Shown: positions 1 to 7,201 of the stretch, piece by piece | How positions within the stretch are numbered: position 1 is the stretch's first letter | Layout: each line of letters starts with the position of its first letter | From: JAHEDT01 sp963825615 | GTDB taxonomy: Bacteria; Desulfobacterota; Desulfuromonadia; Desulfuromonadales; BM103 | DNA length: 64,000 bases | Direction of reading: 5' to 3' | Assembly: GCA_963825615.1 (NCBI GenBank) | Contig: CAWGTV010000001.1 | Coordinates: 992,001-1,056,000 of the forward strand | Notes under the pieces: generated by a model | Databases searched by the model: none | Seen by the model: the letters and a program-made list of their open reading frames with translations, nothing else | Told to the model about the DNA's origin: nothing | Translations under genes and position numbers: made by a program

Positions 1-282
1 GCGCCTGGCCCTCAGGGCTTGCTTGAATGCTGGTTTTTCATGGGCCGTCTCACTGCGTGCATTGATCATCTTGTAGCTGCCGGCCGAATCTTTCAACCAT
101 GAGGGGACAAGACCCCACTGCAAAAAAGACAACTCCCGTTCGCCACCATTTAGCTGCCTGACCACTGCGACCGGCTGGCTTGGCGCGATATTGTAACGTG
201 GTGACAAGTCAGGTGGCGATGAAAGTCGATAGACCTTCACGAGTTGCTCTGAAGTATGTTCTAGGACAAAGCGGCCGCACAT
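1..282 (-). CDS. yedK: SRAP/YedK-family DNA-protein crosslink protein, N-terminal part
   Basis: The minus strand opens at 282 with MCGRF and stays open for 94 codons to the window edge. Cys2, exposed after Met removal, is the residue that SRAP (YedK/HMCES) proteins use to form a thiazolidine crosslink with abasic sites in single-stranded DNA. Further family motifs follow in order: YNIAPSQPVAVV near residues 35-46, QWGLVPSW near 60-67 and MINARSET near 74-81. The C-terminal half lies outside the window. The gene is divergent from larA across about 100 bp. Recognition rests on motif order, which is very characteristic. Confidence 0.93.
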   Translation of the reverse strand, partial: MCGRFVLEHTSEQLVKVYRLSSPPDLSPRYNIAPSQPVAVVRQLNGGERELSFLQWGLVPSWLKDSAGSYKMINARSETAHEKPAFKQALRARR

Positions 283-386
283 GTTTTTAAGGGTAAACCA
301 TCAAAGACAATTTGCAAAAAAAAGCCGATCAGACAATAAGGCAAGGACTTTCAGGTATACTTGAGAACAGCAACCGGGAGGATATT

Positions 387-1661
387 ATGCGTATTCGTCT
401 CAAGTACGGTGAAGAAGGTCTGGATCTTGAATTCCCTGCAACAGCCAACTTCGTTGGCGTTCTCTATCCGCAAGAAGCCCAAGTTCTGCCGGCGCCGGCA
501 GATGCCGTGCGGCAGGCCCTGTGCCGACCGATTGAATCGAAACCCCTTAAGGAACTGGGCCACGGCAAAGCGGATGCGGTCATTGTGATCAGTGACATCA
601 CGCGGCCAGTGCCGAACGCCCTGCTCTTGCCAATTATCATCGGGGATCTGGAAGCAGCGGGGATCCCCTCCGACAAAATCACCATCCTGATTGCCACCGG
701 GATCCATCGCCCCAACGAGGGGCAGGAGCTGGAACGCCTGGTTGGCAAAGAGATTGCCACCTCCTACCGGATCATTAACCACTTCTCCAAAAACCACGAT
801 GACATGGTCTTGGTCGGGCATATCGGTGACGGGGTGCCGGCACTGGTCAACAAGCATTATTTGGCAGCTGACCTGAAAATCCTCACCGGCTTCATCGAGC
901 CGCACATGTGGGCCGGGTTCTCCGGCGGACGCAAATCGATTCTTCCCGGGATCTCGTCGGTCAAGACGCTGGAATTCATGCATGGGCCGGAGATGGTGGC
1001 TCATCCGCAGACCCGCTACGGCATTCTCGAGGGGAACCCCTTCCACGAAGCCGGGCTGGCCATCATGGAACAGGCCGGGGCCGATTTCATCGTCAACGTC
1101 ACTCTCGATACCAGCAAGCAGATCACCGGAGTTTTTGCCGGCCATCCGGTCAAGGCCCACCTCGAAGGGGTCGAGTTTCTCTCCCGCCATTGTGTCCGGA
1201 CCCTGGAAGAGCCTCTCGATTTTGTGGTCACCACCAATGCCGGTGCGCCCCTCGACTGCAACCTGTATCAGACCGCCAAGGGGATCTCGGGGGTCTCCGG
1301 AGCAACCCGCGAAGGCGGGGTGATCCTCATCGCAACCGAGTGCCTGGAAGGTTTTGGCAGCGAGGAATACCGGGCCGTATTCGAGCATGCCACGACACCA
1401 CAGGCCTTTATCGAAAAGCTGATGAAGAAGGAGTTCTTCCTCCCCGACCAATGGTGTGCCCAGGAGACCTACCAGGTCATGCTTAAGAATGAAATCTGGG
1501 TCTACACTCATGGCATCGACGCCGACACCCTGAAGCGCTTTCACTTTAAGCCGGTCGAGAAAATCAATACTGCGATTACGGAGCTCCTCGATAGGTTTGG
1601 TCAGGATGCCCGGTGGGCGGTTGTGCCGGACGGCCCAATGCTGATTCTCAAGGTCGATTAA
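387..1661 (+). CDS. larA: LarA-family nickel-pincer lactate racemase (DUF2088)
   Basis: A 424-residue protein of LarA length. LarA interconverts D- and L-2-hydroxyacids through a nickel-pincer nucleotide covalently held by a lysine. The residues used in Lactobacillus LarA (His108, His174, Lys184, His200) are found with identical spacing one position earlier: His107 in ATGIHRP, His173 and Lys183 in EPHMWAGFSGGRK, and His199 in EFMHG. ATG 387 is chosen because a GGGAG box lies just upstream; an upstream extension has no ribosome site. larE, whose product sulfurates the cofactor, is at 54.7 kb; no larB or larC is visible. Substrate is uncertain because LarA homologues racemise many 2-hydroxyacids. 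Confidence 0.9.
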   Translation: MRIRLKYGEEGLDLEFPATANFVGVLYPQEAQVLPAPADAVRQALCRPIESKPLKELGHGKADAVIVISDITRPVPNALLLPIIIGDLEAAGIPSDKITILIATGIHRPNEGQELERLVGKEIATSYRIINHFSKNHDDMVLVGHIGDGVPALVNKHYLAADLKILTGFIEPHMWAGFSGGRKSILPGISSVKTLEFMHGPEMVAHPQTRYGILEGNPFHEAGLAIMEQAGADFIVNVTLDTSKQITGVFAGHPVKAHLEGVEFLSRHCVRTLEEPLDFVVTTNAGAPLDCNLYQTAKGISGVSGATREGGVILIATECLEGFGSEEYRAVFEHATTPQAFIEKLMKKEFFLPDQWCAQETYQVMLKNEIWVYTHGIDADTLKRFHFKPVEKINTAITELLDRFGQDARWAVVPDGPMLILKVD

Positions 1662-1788
1662 AAGATGAATCTGCCCGCCATGAATTCTTCCTAGATATAA
1701 GCGTTGAAGGGAATCCCCGACCGCTGTAATTAACCCATTCACTACAAAACCAACATCGAGCGCCCGTCGATGGGATAAGGATTCCAAC

Positions 1789-2175
1789 ATGGACCTCAAG
1801 GAATATTTCACGAATCACCAAGGGATAGGCATCATGTCAACAGCCGATAGCCAGGGCAAGGTTGACTCAGCTGTTTATGCGCGACCCCACATAATGGACA
1901 ACGGCACCCTGGCGATGATCATGCGCGAGCGGTTGACCCACAAAAATCTCCAGGAGAGCCCTTTTGCCGTCTACCTGTTTATCGAAAAATCTCCCGGCTA
2001 CCAGGGTGTCAGACTCTTCCTGAAGAAAATCCGTGAAGATGATGATGCTGAACTCATCAAGGACATGACACGACGGTGCCTGACTGACGAGGAAGACCAG
2101 GCTAAGGGGCGCAAGTTCATTGTCTATTTTCAGGTGGAAAAAGCGCTTAAGCTGATCGGTGGCGAGGAAGTGTAA
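1789..2175 (+). CDS. Pyridoxamine 5'-phosphate oxidase-like FMN-binding split-barrel protein
   Basis: A 128-residue protein resembling the small split-barrel flavin-binding family. It has an N-terminal stretch MSTADSQGKVDSAVYARPHI typical of strand 1-2, an RERLTHKNLQESPFAVYLF core, and a short C-terminal tail. Members usually bind FMN, F420 or haem and act as small reductases or sensors; the substrate cannot be read from sequence. It sits about 130 bp after larA on the same strand and 26 bp before the DUF1499 lipoprotein gene, so the last two are probably co-transcribed. Confidence 0.75.
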   Translation: MDLKEYFTNHQGIGIMSTADSQGKVDSAVYARPHIMDNGTLAMIMRERLTHKNLQESPFAVYLFIEKSPGYQGVRLFLKKIREDDDAELIKDMTRRCLTDEEDQAKGRKFIVYFQVEKALKLIGGEEV

Positions 2176-2201
2176 ACCAGGGATTGAACGGAGTGACGTC
2201 C

Positions 2202-2672
2202 ATGAGAAGCTGCAGACAGAACGGTATCGTCATGTTGTTCCTGATGATGGGTCTGCTACTCGGTTCGTGCACCGACAGCAAACAGGCAGGGGCCCTTGGC
2301 ATCATGGAGGCTCATCTCCGGCCGTGCCCTGCCACACCCAACTGTGTTTCCAGCGACTCGCGCGATGCCGGGCATCAGGTGCCCCCATATACGCTCAAGA
2401 GCTCTGCGGCAGAAGCCTGGAGCGTTGCCCGCAGGCTTATTGTCGAGTTGCCGCGCACGCGGATCGTCACCGAACAACCGGACTACCTGCATGCCGAGTG
2501 CAGCAGCGCCCTGTTCGGCTTCGTCGATGACCTAGAGCTTCACTTACGTCCAGCCGATCGGCTGATCGCCATTCGTTCAGTCTCCCGCTCAGGTTATTCT
2601 GACTTTGGTGTCAACCGGCAGCGAGTTGAGGATTTACGCGCCGCCCTGATCAAGCAGGGTGTCGTGCAATAA
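2202..2672 (+). CDS. DUF1499 lipoprotein
   Basis: A 156-residue protein with a lipoprotein signal: hydrophobic IVMLFLMMGLLLGSC ends in a lipobox Cys, so the product is probably a periplasmic or outer-membrane lipoprotein. The mature part carries the DUF1499 signature CPATPNCVSSDS near its start and RSVSRSGYSDFGVNRQRV near its end. The function of DUF1499 is unknown. ATG 2202 is preferred over TTG 2184 because a GGAG box lies eight bases before it. It follows the split-barrel gene closely. Confidence 0.8.
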   Translation: MRSCRQNGIVMLFLMMGLLLGSCTDSKQAGALGIMEAHLRPCPATPNCVSSDSRDAGHQVPPYTLKSSAAEAWSVARRLIVELPRTRIVTEQPDYLHAECSSALFGFVDDLELHLRPADRLIAIRSVSRSGYSDFGVNRQRVEDLRAALIKQGVVQ

Positions 2673-3200
2673 GCTGACGTGCTGCTTCGTGCTCACGCCT
2701 TTTGGAAAAGAAATGCCCCACAGCTAGGGGGAGGTTAGCTGTGGGGCGAGAGGGTAACGGGTTATTTTGAGGTGGTATAAGAAGTGCTGTTGCAGACCCG
2801 TTTTCCGCTACAGCCCTTCAATGGCTCAACAATAACGGGTTGGGCAAGAAGAATATACGTGGAGACTCGTAATATATGCCTCGGCATGTCACGAATCCAA
2901 ACTGCACAAAGGCACAGGCGAAACTCTGAGCGAATTTACGAAAATGGCGGAGTAATGAGACTTGAGCACCCGAGCACTCCCCAGGTGGCCATATACATCT
3001 GCGGCCAGGTTATCATTTATGAGCAGCAGGATCGGAATGTACCGAGAGTTCATTATATCGTTCCTTATCACCCACACCGGGTGGAATAGTTCGACTCAAT
3101 CTGTGCGCGTATATCAGCAGGATATGCTCGAGGCAACTGACGCGGGAGACCCGGCCAGGCCAAAAGGGTATGCGACAAAAGCCCTTGCCAGCCTGCAGCC
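2673..3200. other. Gene-poor interval with one strong hairpin
   Basis: No coding region I can support. The interval holds the 12-bp hairpin at 2715-2747, then sequence with short open frames that have no ribosome site and no family resemblance. It separates the DUF1499 gene from the convergent PfpI gene. Confidence 0.6.
2715..2747 (+). terminator. 12-bp hairpin after the DUF1499 gene
   Basis: Arms GCCCCACAGCTA (2715-2726) and TAGCTGTGGGGC (2736-2747) pair perfectly around a nine-base loop, 43 bp after the stop codon. No T tract follows, so it may be an mRNA 3' end or stability structure rather than a classical intrinsic terminator. Confidence 0.5.
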
Positions 3201-3782
3201 TCAGGGTTCGACCTTCGTGCCCAGAACTTTCAGGAACTTGGCCAGCCAGTCAGGATGGGCGGGCCAAGCCGGTGCCGTAACCAGGTTCCCGTCGACGTGT
3301 GCCTGGTCGACAGGAATGTCCACGTATTTACCTCCGGCGGTAGTGACATCCGGGCCAACCGCAGGGTAACAGGAGCAGGAACGGCCTTTGAGGACATCCG
3401 CCGCCGCCAAAACTTGCGCCCCATGGCATACGGCGGCGATCGGCTTGTTGCCCGCAGCGAAATGACGCACGATCTTTAATACCGTTTCATTCAGACGGAT
3501 GTACTCCGGCGCCCGCCCTCCTGGGATGACCAGGGCGTCATAACTTACGGCCGTGATATCGTCGAAGGTTGCATTCAGGGTAAAATTATGACCGGGCTTT
3601 TCACTGTAAGTCTGGTCGCCTTCGAAATCGTGCACCGCGGTACGAACTGCCTCGCCGGATTTCTTCCCCGGGCAGACCGCATGGACCGTGTGCCCTACCA
3701 TCTGCAGGGCCTGAAAGGGCACCATGACCTCATAGTCTTCCACAAAATCGCCGACGAGCATCAGGATCTTTTTGGCAGTCAT
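3201..3782 (-). CDS. DJ-1/PfpI-family protein
   Basis: A 193-residue DJ-1/PfpI protein. The nucleophile elbow is AAVCHGAQVL with Cys119-His120, and Glu18 in GDFVEDYE is the conserved partner; VIPGGRAPEYIR is the usual strand-loop before the elbow. The family includes intracellular proteases, glyoxalase-like and deglycase enzymes and chaperones, so activity is open. ATG 3782 follows a clear AAGGAG. The gene stands alone, convergent with the upstream group. Confidence 0.88.
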   Translation of the reverse strand: MTAKKILMLVGDFVEDYEVMVPFQALQMVGHTVHAVCPGKKSGEAVRTAVHDFEGDQTYSEKPGHNFTLNATFDDITAVSYDALVIPGGRAPEYIRLNETVLKIVRHFAAGNKPIAAVCHGAQVLAAADVLKGRSCSCYPAVGPDVTTAGGKYVDIPVDQAHVDGNLVTAPAWPAHPDWLAKFLKVLGTKVEP

Positions 3783-4166
3783 CGTGAACTCCTTTAAGTT
3801 TGGGTTGTTGTCGGTAAGCGCTGCATGGTAGCGGATCTTCCGAATTCCTATTATATTATCAGGCTTTTCTGGCACAGCAATTTACCCTCGCCAGGAGACA
3901 GAAAAAGCCCCCTGGAGGTCAAACCAGATGCCATGAATTGGCGAAGACTACGATTGATCATGTTCGAGCCGCTGGTTGCTGATTAACGCGCATTGGCTGC
4001 GACCGCCCGGAGCTCCTCGCACAGGTCACCGTCTTGCAGTTATATCCCCTTTCGGAGCAAATGCTTCACACCGCATAGCGACGGTCACAATCCGCATAAG
4101 GATGCTGCTGCGATGAACACACATGGTCAAAACTCACCACGACAACCCCGCTTGACCTGTAGACGC
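3783..4166. other. Intergenic stretch without recognisable genes
   Basis: About 380 bp between the PfpI gene start and the 29-codon small ORF. It must hold the PfpI promoter on the minus strand, but I see no confident -35/-10 pair, repeat or RNA motif. Confidence 0.45.
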
Positions 4167-4256
4167 TTATGATTTCGTCAGCTCAATCAAGCGATCCAGC
4201 AGTTGTGGTTTGACATAATCGTAATACCCATCGTTGTGTAATACGCGTACCAGCAT
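4167..4256 (-). CDS. 29-residue GSU3473-like small protein (short or truncated)
   Basis: A small minus-strand ORF starts MLVRVLHNDGYYDYVKP and ends LLDRLIELTKS. It has a strong GGAGGA ribosome site eight bases before ATG 4256. The opening is what small Geobacter proteins of the GSU3473 type look like (MLVRV...DGxxDxVKPxxLDxLI). Those proteins normally continue with a basic segment, then FRRSxGWVxVGxDPxR and a GPERR-like tail, so this copy lacks the C-terminal half. A longer relative lies at 40355. Function unknown. It could be a truncated relic, but the ribosome site is intact. Confidence 0.55.
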   Translation of the reverse strand: MLVRVLHNDGYYDYVKPQLLDRLIELTKS

Positions 4257-4587
4257 GGTGTCCTCCCACATTCGAGGTCAAGAGCAGGTTTAGTGAAAGT
4301 AGCTGTAAAGTGCCGCTTTCAATTCTGCAATACAAACCGCGATTTCTTCATATTCCCTTGATGTGACATCCGCTGCAACTAAAAGCAAAAAAAATGGCCC
4401 CTTAAAAACCAGCTTAAAGGGCCATGTTTTGCAGCGAACACTGCCTTATCGAGAGTGCGCGACTAGATGTCCTGTTTCAGATCTGCCGTTGTGACACAGC
4501 GATCAATCGTGCCCCCCACTCTATGAAATTAACGCCCCCGAGGGGGATTATTTCTCCGAGCGGGCACCTCATGCTAAATTAAGAGCA
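4257..4587. other. Intergenic stretch holding one terminator
   Basis: About 330 bp between the small ORF and the coiled-coil lipoprotein gene. The only feature I can support is the hairpin at 4394-4425, described separately. Confidence 0.45.
4385..4425 (-). terminator. Intrinsic terminator of the coiled-coil lipoprotein gene
   Basis: Arms ATGGCCCCTTAA (4394-4405) and TTAAAGGGCCAT (4414-4425) pair with one mismatch. Read on the minus strand the hairpin is followed directly by a run of U from the A tract at 4385-4394. It lies about 160 bp after the stop of the lipoprotein gene. Confidence 0.7.
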
Positions 4588-5097
4588 TCACTGCTCCCGC
4601 TTCTCCAGGTCGATCAGTGCCTGTCTCAGGCGCTCCAGAGTAACCTCCAGAATCTCGTTATCACGGCTGAGCAGTTGCTTGGTTTCCTGGGTACGGGACA
4701 GTTGCTGCTCTTTGATTTTGAGCTGGTCCTGCTGATTTTCAAGTTTCTGGTTGAGGCCGGCAATCTCCTTGTTGAGGTTGTCAACTTCCTTGTTGAGCCC
4801 GACGATCTCCTTTTTGAGGCTGACGATTTTCTCATTGAGCTTGAGAATAGCATCAGCGCGCATGCCCCATTCCCCCAGCACATCCTGTTCTGCCACGAGC
4901 CGAAGCAAGGTCGGGTCCCCTGAGGCGATATATTGATCCAGCCCTTGAGCAAAGTTTTCAGAGGTCCTTTTCACTGGCGGGTCCAACTTGTTTACTGGCT
5001 GGTCCAACTTGTTCACTGGCTGGTCCAACCTGGCGGGGATGGAACTGCAGCCGGTCAACAATATGACGACAAGGAGCATCAAATTCCAACGGTACAT
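4588..5097 (-). CDS. Coiled-coil lipoprotein with tandem LDQPVNK repeats
   Basis: A 169-residue lipoprotein of unknown function. The signal MYRWNLMLLVVILLTGC ends in a lipobox Cys at residue 17. The mature N-terminus has a threefold LDQPVNK / LDQPVNK / LDPPVK repeat, encoded by a 21-bp tandem repeat near 4974-5035. Residues from about 85 to the end form a long heptad coiled coil rich in K, E, L, N and Q. ATG 5097 is preferred over the upstream ATG 5148 because GAAGG lies eight bases before it and because a promoter-like pair (see 5158-5186) would leave almost no leader for 5148. A periplasmic spacer or tether role is only a guess. Confidence 0.7.
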   Translation of the reverse strand: MYRWNLMLLVVILLTGCSSIPARLDQPVNKLDQPVNKLDPPVKRTSENFAQGLDQYIASGDPTLLRLVAEQDVLGEWGMRADAILKLNEKIVSLKKEIVGLNKEVDNLNKEIAGLNQKLENQQDQLKIKEQQLSRTQETKQLLSRDNEILEVTLERLRQALIDLEKREQ

Positions 5098-5157
5098 CAA
5101 GGCGGCCTTCTTCATCCAAAAGGGGGATCGTTGTCTAAAACGTTTCATTTAGCAATG

Positions 5158-5186
5158 ATTCTCGCATAATTACGTCTGATCGTCAA
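5158..5186 (-). promoter_or_regulatory. Sigma-70-like promoter of the lipoprotein gene
   Basis: On the minus strand TTGACG (5186-5181) is followed after 17 bases by GAGAAT (5163-5158). The expected transcript start near 5151 fits an initiation codon at 5097 rather than 5148. Confidence 0.5.
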
Positions 5187-5336
5187 AGCGCCTATTGTTC
5201 TTATCTTACGATTATTTATTGGTTATTGATGTGCTGTGAAGAGCCTGCAAATGGTTTGTACTCTGCTCTATCCTACATTTAGGAGGCTCCGGCGAACAGC
5301 CTCTTCTCGCGCACAGGGCACTACGGGCGCGGCCTT

Positions 5337-6095
5337 TCATCTGAGGCTCAGGGCCAGGATTTCACATGCCAGGTCGAGATCGGCTTCCGGATTGAGCCCT
5401 GGGCCGAGTATACGCGCCTGAACGGACCTTTTGAGTAGACGTTCATCGTAGCCGGCCTGCGGTGCGCAACGTTGCAGTTCATGCTTCAACTTGGAGAAAT
5501 TGAGGCTCCGCGTCAGCTGCATCGCCGCACCGAAGCCATCATAATTGAGCACATTGCGATCGAAATGCACTGTTTGATGCTCGCGGGAATATAGCCAAAT
5601 AGATTCGTCGCGGTCCTCGCTAAGCACAGTTTCTTCGCGCGTCACCGTCCGGGTCATCGGCACCCCCCCTGCGAGCACTGTTTTTCCCAAGCTGAATTTG
5701 CGTTCTGTCCGCTTGAAGGTGGTTTGCACAGGCCCGGAGCCGGTGGAAACAACCAGCAGCAGGTCTATGCTGTCGTAACCGATATGGCAAATTGCCCCAG
5801 CGGGCAACTCCACCCGCAGCGCAGCTGCCTCGAAAACAAAACGGCGGGCCCGCAGCGGCTGCTTGCCGCCGCGCACGGCGACACTATCGATGACCAGCGC
5901 GGGCACACCCGCACTGGCAAGTCTGGCTGCCAGCCTCTCGGCACGCTGCGGATCGGCAAAACTGGCAAGCACCGCCGGGCCTCCGCCAGCAATCTTTTGC
6001 CGTGCCTCGAAAATCAGGATACCAATGGCATCGGCAATGGTTTTAGCGACATCCGGGTCTTCTTCCTGCCAGCCATGGACGGCGAGGACATGCAT
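5337..6095 (-). CDS. Conserved hypothetical protein, 252 residues
   Basis: I do not recognise a family. The N-terminal third (MHVLAVHGW, then a helix DVAKTIADAIGILIFEARQK and GGPAVLASFADPQRAERLAARL) resembles a small alpha/beta domain. The middle (ELPAGAICHIGYDSIDLLLVV and KFSLGKTVLAGGVPMTRTVT) looks beta-rich. The C-terminus is helical. There is no signal peptide or membrane segment, so it should be cytoplasmic. ATG 6095 follows GGAGAAC; the upstream extension has no ribosome site. It diverges from the DUF302 gene. Confidence 0.65.
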   Translation of the reverse strand: MHVLAVHGWQEEDPDVAKTIADAIGILIFEARQKIAGGGPAVLASFADPQRAERLAARLASAGVPALVIDSVAVRGGKQPLRARRFVFEAAALRVELPAGAICHIGYDSIDLLLVVSTGSGPVQTTFKRTERKFSLGKTVLAGGVPMTRTVTREETVLSEDRDESIWLYSREHQTVHFDRNVLNYDGFGAAMQLTRSLNFSKLKHELQRCAPQAGYDERLLKRSVQARILGPGLNPEADLDLACEILALSLR

Positions 6096-6278
6096 CTTGT
6101 TCTCCGTTTGCGACAAAGTGATCAAGTGACAACGCAACCATCACATAATAATGCAAAACCTTGAAAAGAAACAGCCTCCTGCGAGTCTCAAGCATTGACC
6201 CGGTCGCTATCCCTGATAACATTTTTAACATGTCGGCACACCCCGGCAGACCAACGGGACAAGAGGAAAGGGTTGAAT

Positions 6279-6677
6279 ATGCAGATGCAAACGCCCTACG
6301 CTTTCGGCAAGACCGTAACAGCCTCCTTTGACACAACGGAACAAAAAGTACGCAGTGAGTTGCAAAAAGAAGGCTTCGGCATCCTCAGCGAGATCGATGT
6401 CACCGCTAAATTCAAGGAAAAGCTGTGTAAAGATTTTCGCCGCTATATCATTCTCGGTGCCTGCAATCCGGTACTGGCCTGGGAGGCGTTCCAACACGAA
6501 ATGAACATCGGTACCCTGCTCCCGTGCAACGTCGTTGTCTATACAGTCGACGAGACCAGCACGGCAGTGATGATCATGGATCCGGTGGCTGCACTGGCAT
6601 TAATCGGCAATCCAGAGGTGTCCGGTCTTGCTCTCATGGTCAAAGAGAAGCTCGAACGGGTCATGGTACAAATCTGA
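6279..6677 (+). CDS. DUF302 domain protein
   Basis: A 132-residue single-domain DUF302 protein. The family core is visible as EQKVRSELQKEGFGILSEID, YIILGACNPVLAWEAFQHE and LLPCNVVVYTVDE. DUF302 proteins are small cytoplasmic alpha/beta proteins, often in sulfur- or metal-related settings; biochemical role unknown. ATG 6279 follows GAGGAAAGG. It is 85 bp before the receiver-domain gene. Confidence 0.88.
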   Translation: MQMQTPYAFGKTVTASFDTTEQKVRSELQKEGFGILSEIDVTAKFKEKLCKDFRRYIILGACNPVLAWEAFQHEMNIGTLLPCNVVVYTVDETSTAVMIMDPVAALALIGNPEVSGLALMVKEKLERVMVQI

Positions 6678-6762
6678 AGCATGCCCGAGAATCGCTGGGG
6701 CTCCCTCGGGAACCGTTTTCAGAGGCTGCCTGGTATATTTGGAAAAGTGGATACACAAGCAA

Positions 6763-7143
6763 ATGAAAAAGATCCTGCTCATCGATGACGATCGCTTCTT
6801 TCTCGAGTTCCTGACCAGATACGTGCGTGAACGCTACCCCGGGCTGGAGATCATCGCCTTCGACAATGCCCTGAAGGGGTTGGCCCAGATTAATAACGAT
6901 ATCGACCTGCTGCTGCTCGACTTGGAGATGCCTGAACTCGACGGCAGTAAGCTGCTCGCCTATGCCACCGAAAAAGGGCTCGACCGCAGCCGTATCATCA
7001 TCCTCTCCGGCCATGACGCCGATTACCTGCACAAGTGCTTTCCGATGGGACAATGCCTGGCAGTGCTGAACAAGCATGAGGCTCGGCAGAAAGTCGTGCT
7101 CGACATGGTGTTTGATGCCTTGCAGAAGAAAGCGGCGGGCTAA
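6763..7143 (+). CDS. Stand-alone receiver-domain response regulator
   Basis: A 126-residue CheY-like receiver with no output domain. The acidic pair Asp8-Asp9 in LIDDD, phosphoacceptor Asp53 in LLLDLEMPELDG, and Ser/Thr in IIILSGHDA are present. The conserved Lys near the C-terminus appears as AVLNKHEA. Such proteins relay phosphate or bind partners. It sits 58 bp upstream of ovoA on the same strand, but nothing ties it to ovothiol synthesis. Confidence 0.88.
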   Translation: MKKILLIDDDRFFLEFLTRYVRERYPGLEIIAFDNALKGLAQINNDIDLLLLDLEMPELDGSKLLAYATEKGLDRSRIIILSGHDADYLHKCFPMGQCLAVLNKHEARQKVVLDMVFDALQKKAAG

Positions 7144-7201
7144 CAGTTCCCGCCGGGCGAGATGCTCCAAAAATATAAAGGGTTAAAAGGAAAAGTTGAA
7201 A

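Noticed and set aside
351..1811. 486-codon open frame on the minus strand
   Set aside because: It is antisense to larA, has no family resemblance, and is explained by third-position G+C bias of the real gene.
2840..2960. Cyclic di-GMP riboswitch-like wording (AAAGGCACAGGCGAAACTC)
   Set aside because: The conserved GGCAAACC and GGACGCAAAGC elements are not present, and no gene follows in the right place.
2784..3089. Possible 101-codon gene on the plus strand
   Set aside because: No ribosome site, no recognisable domain and unusual composition.
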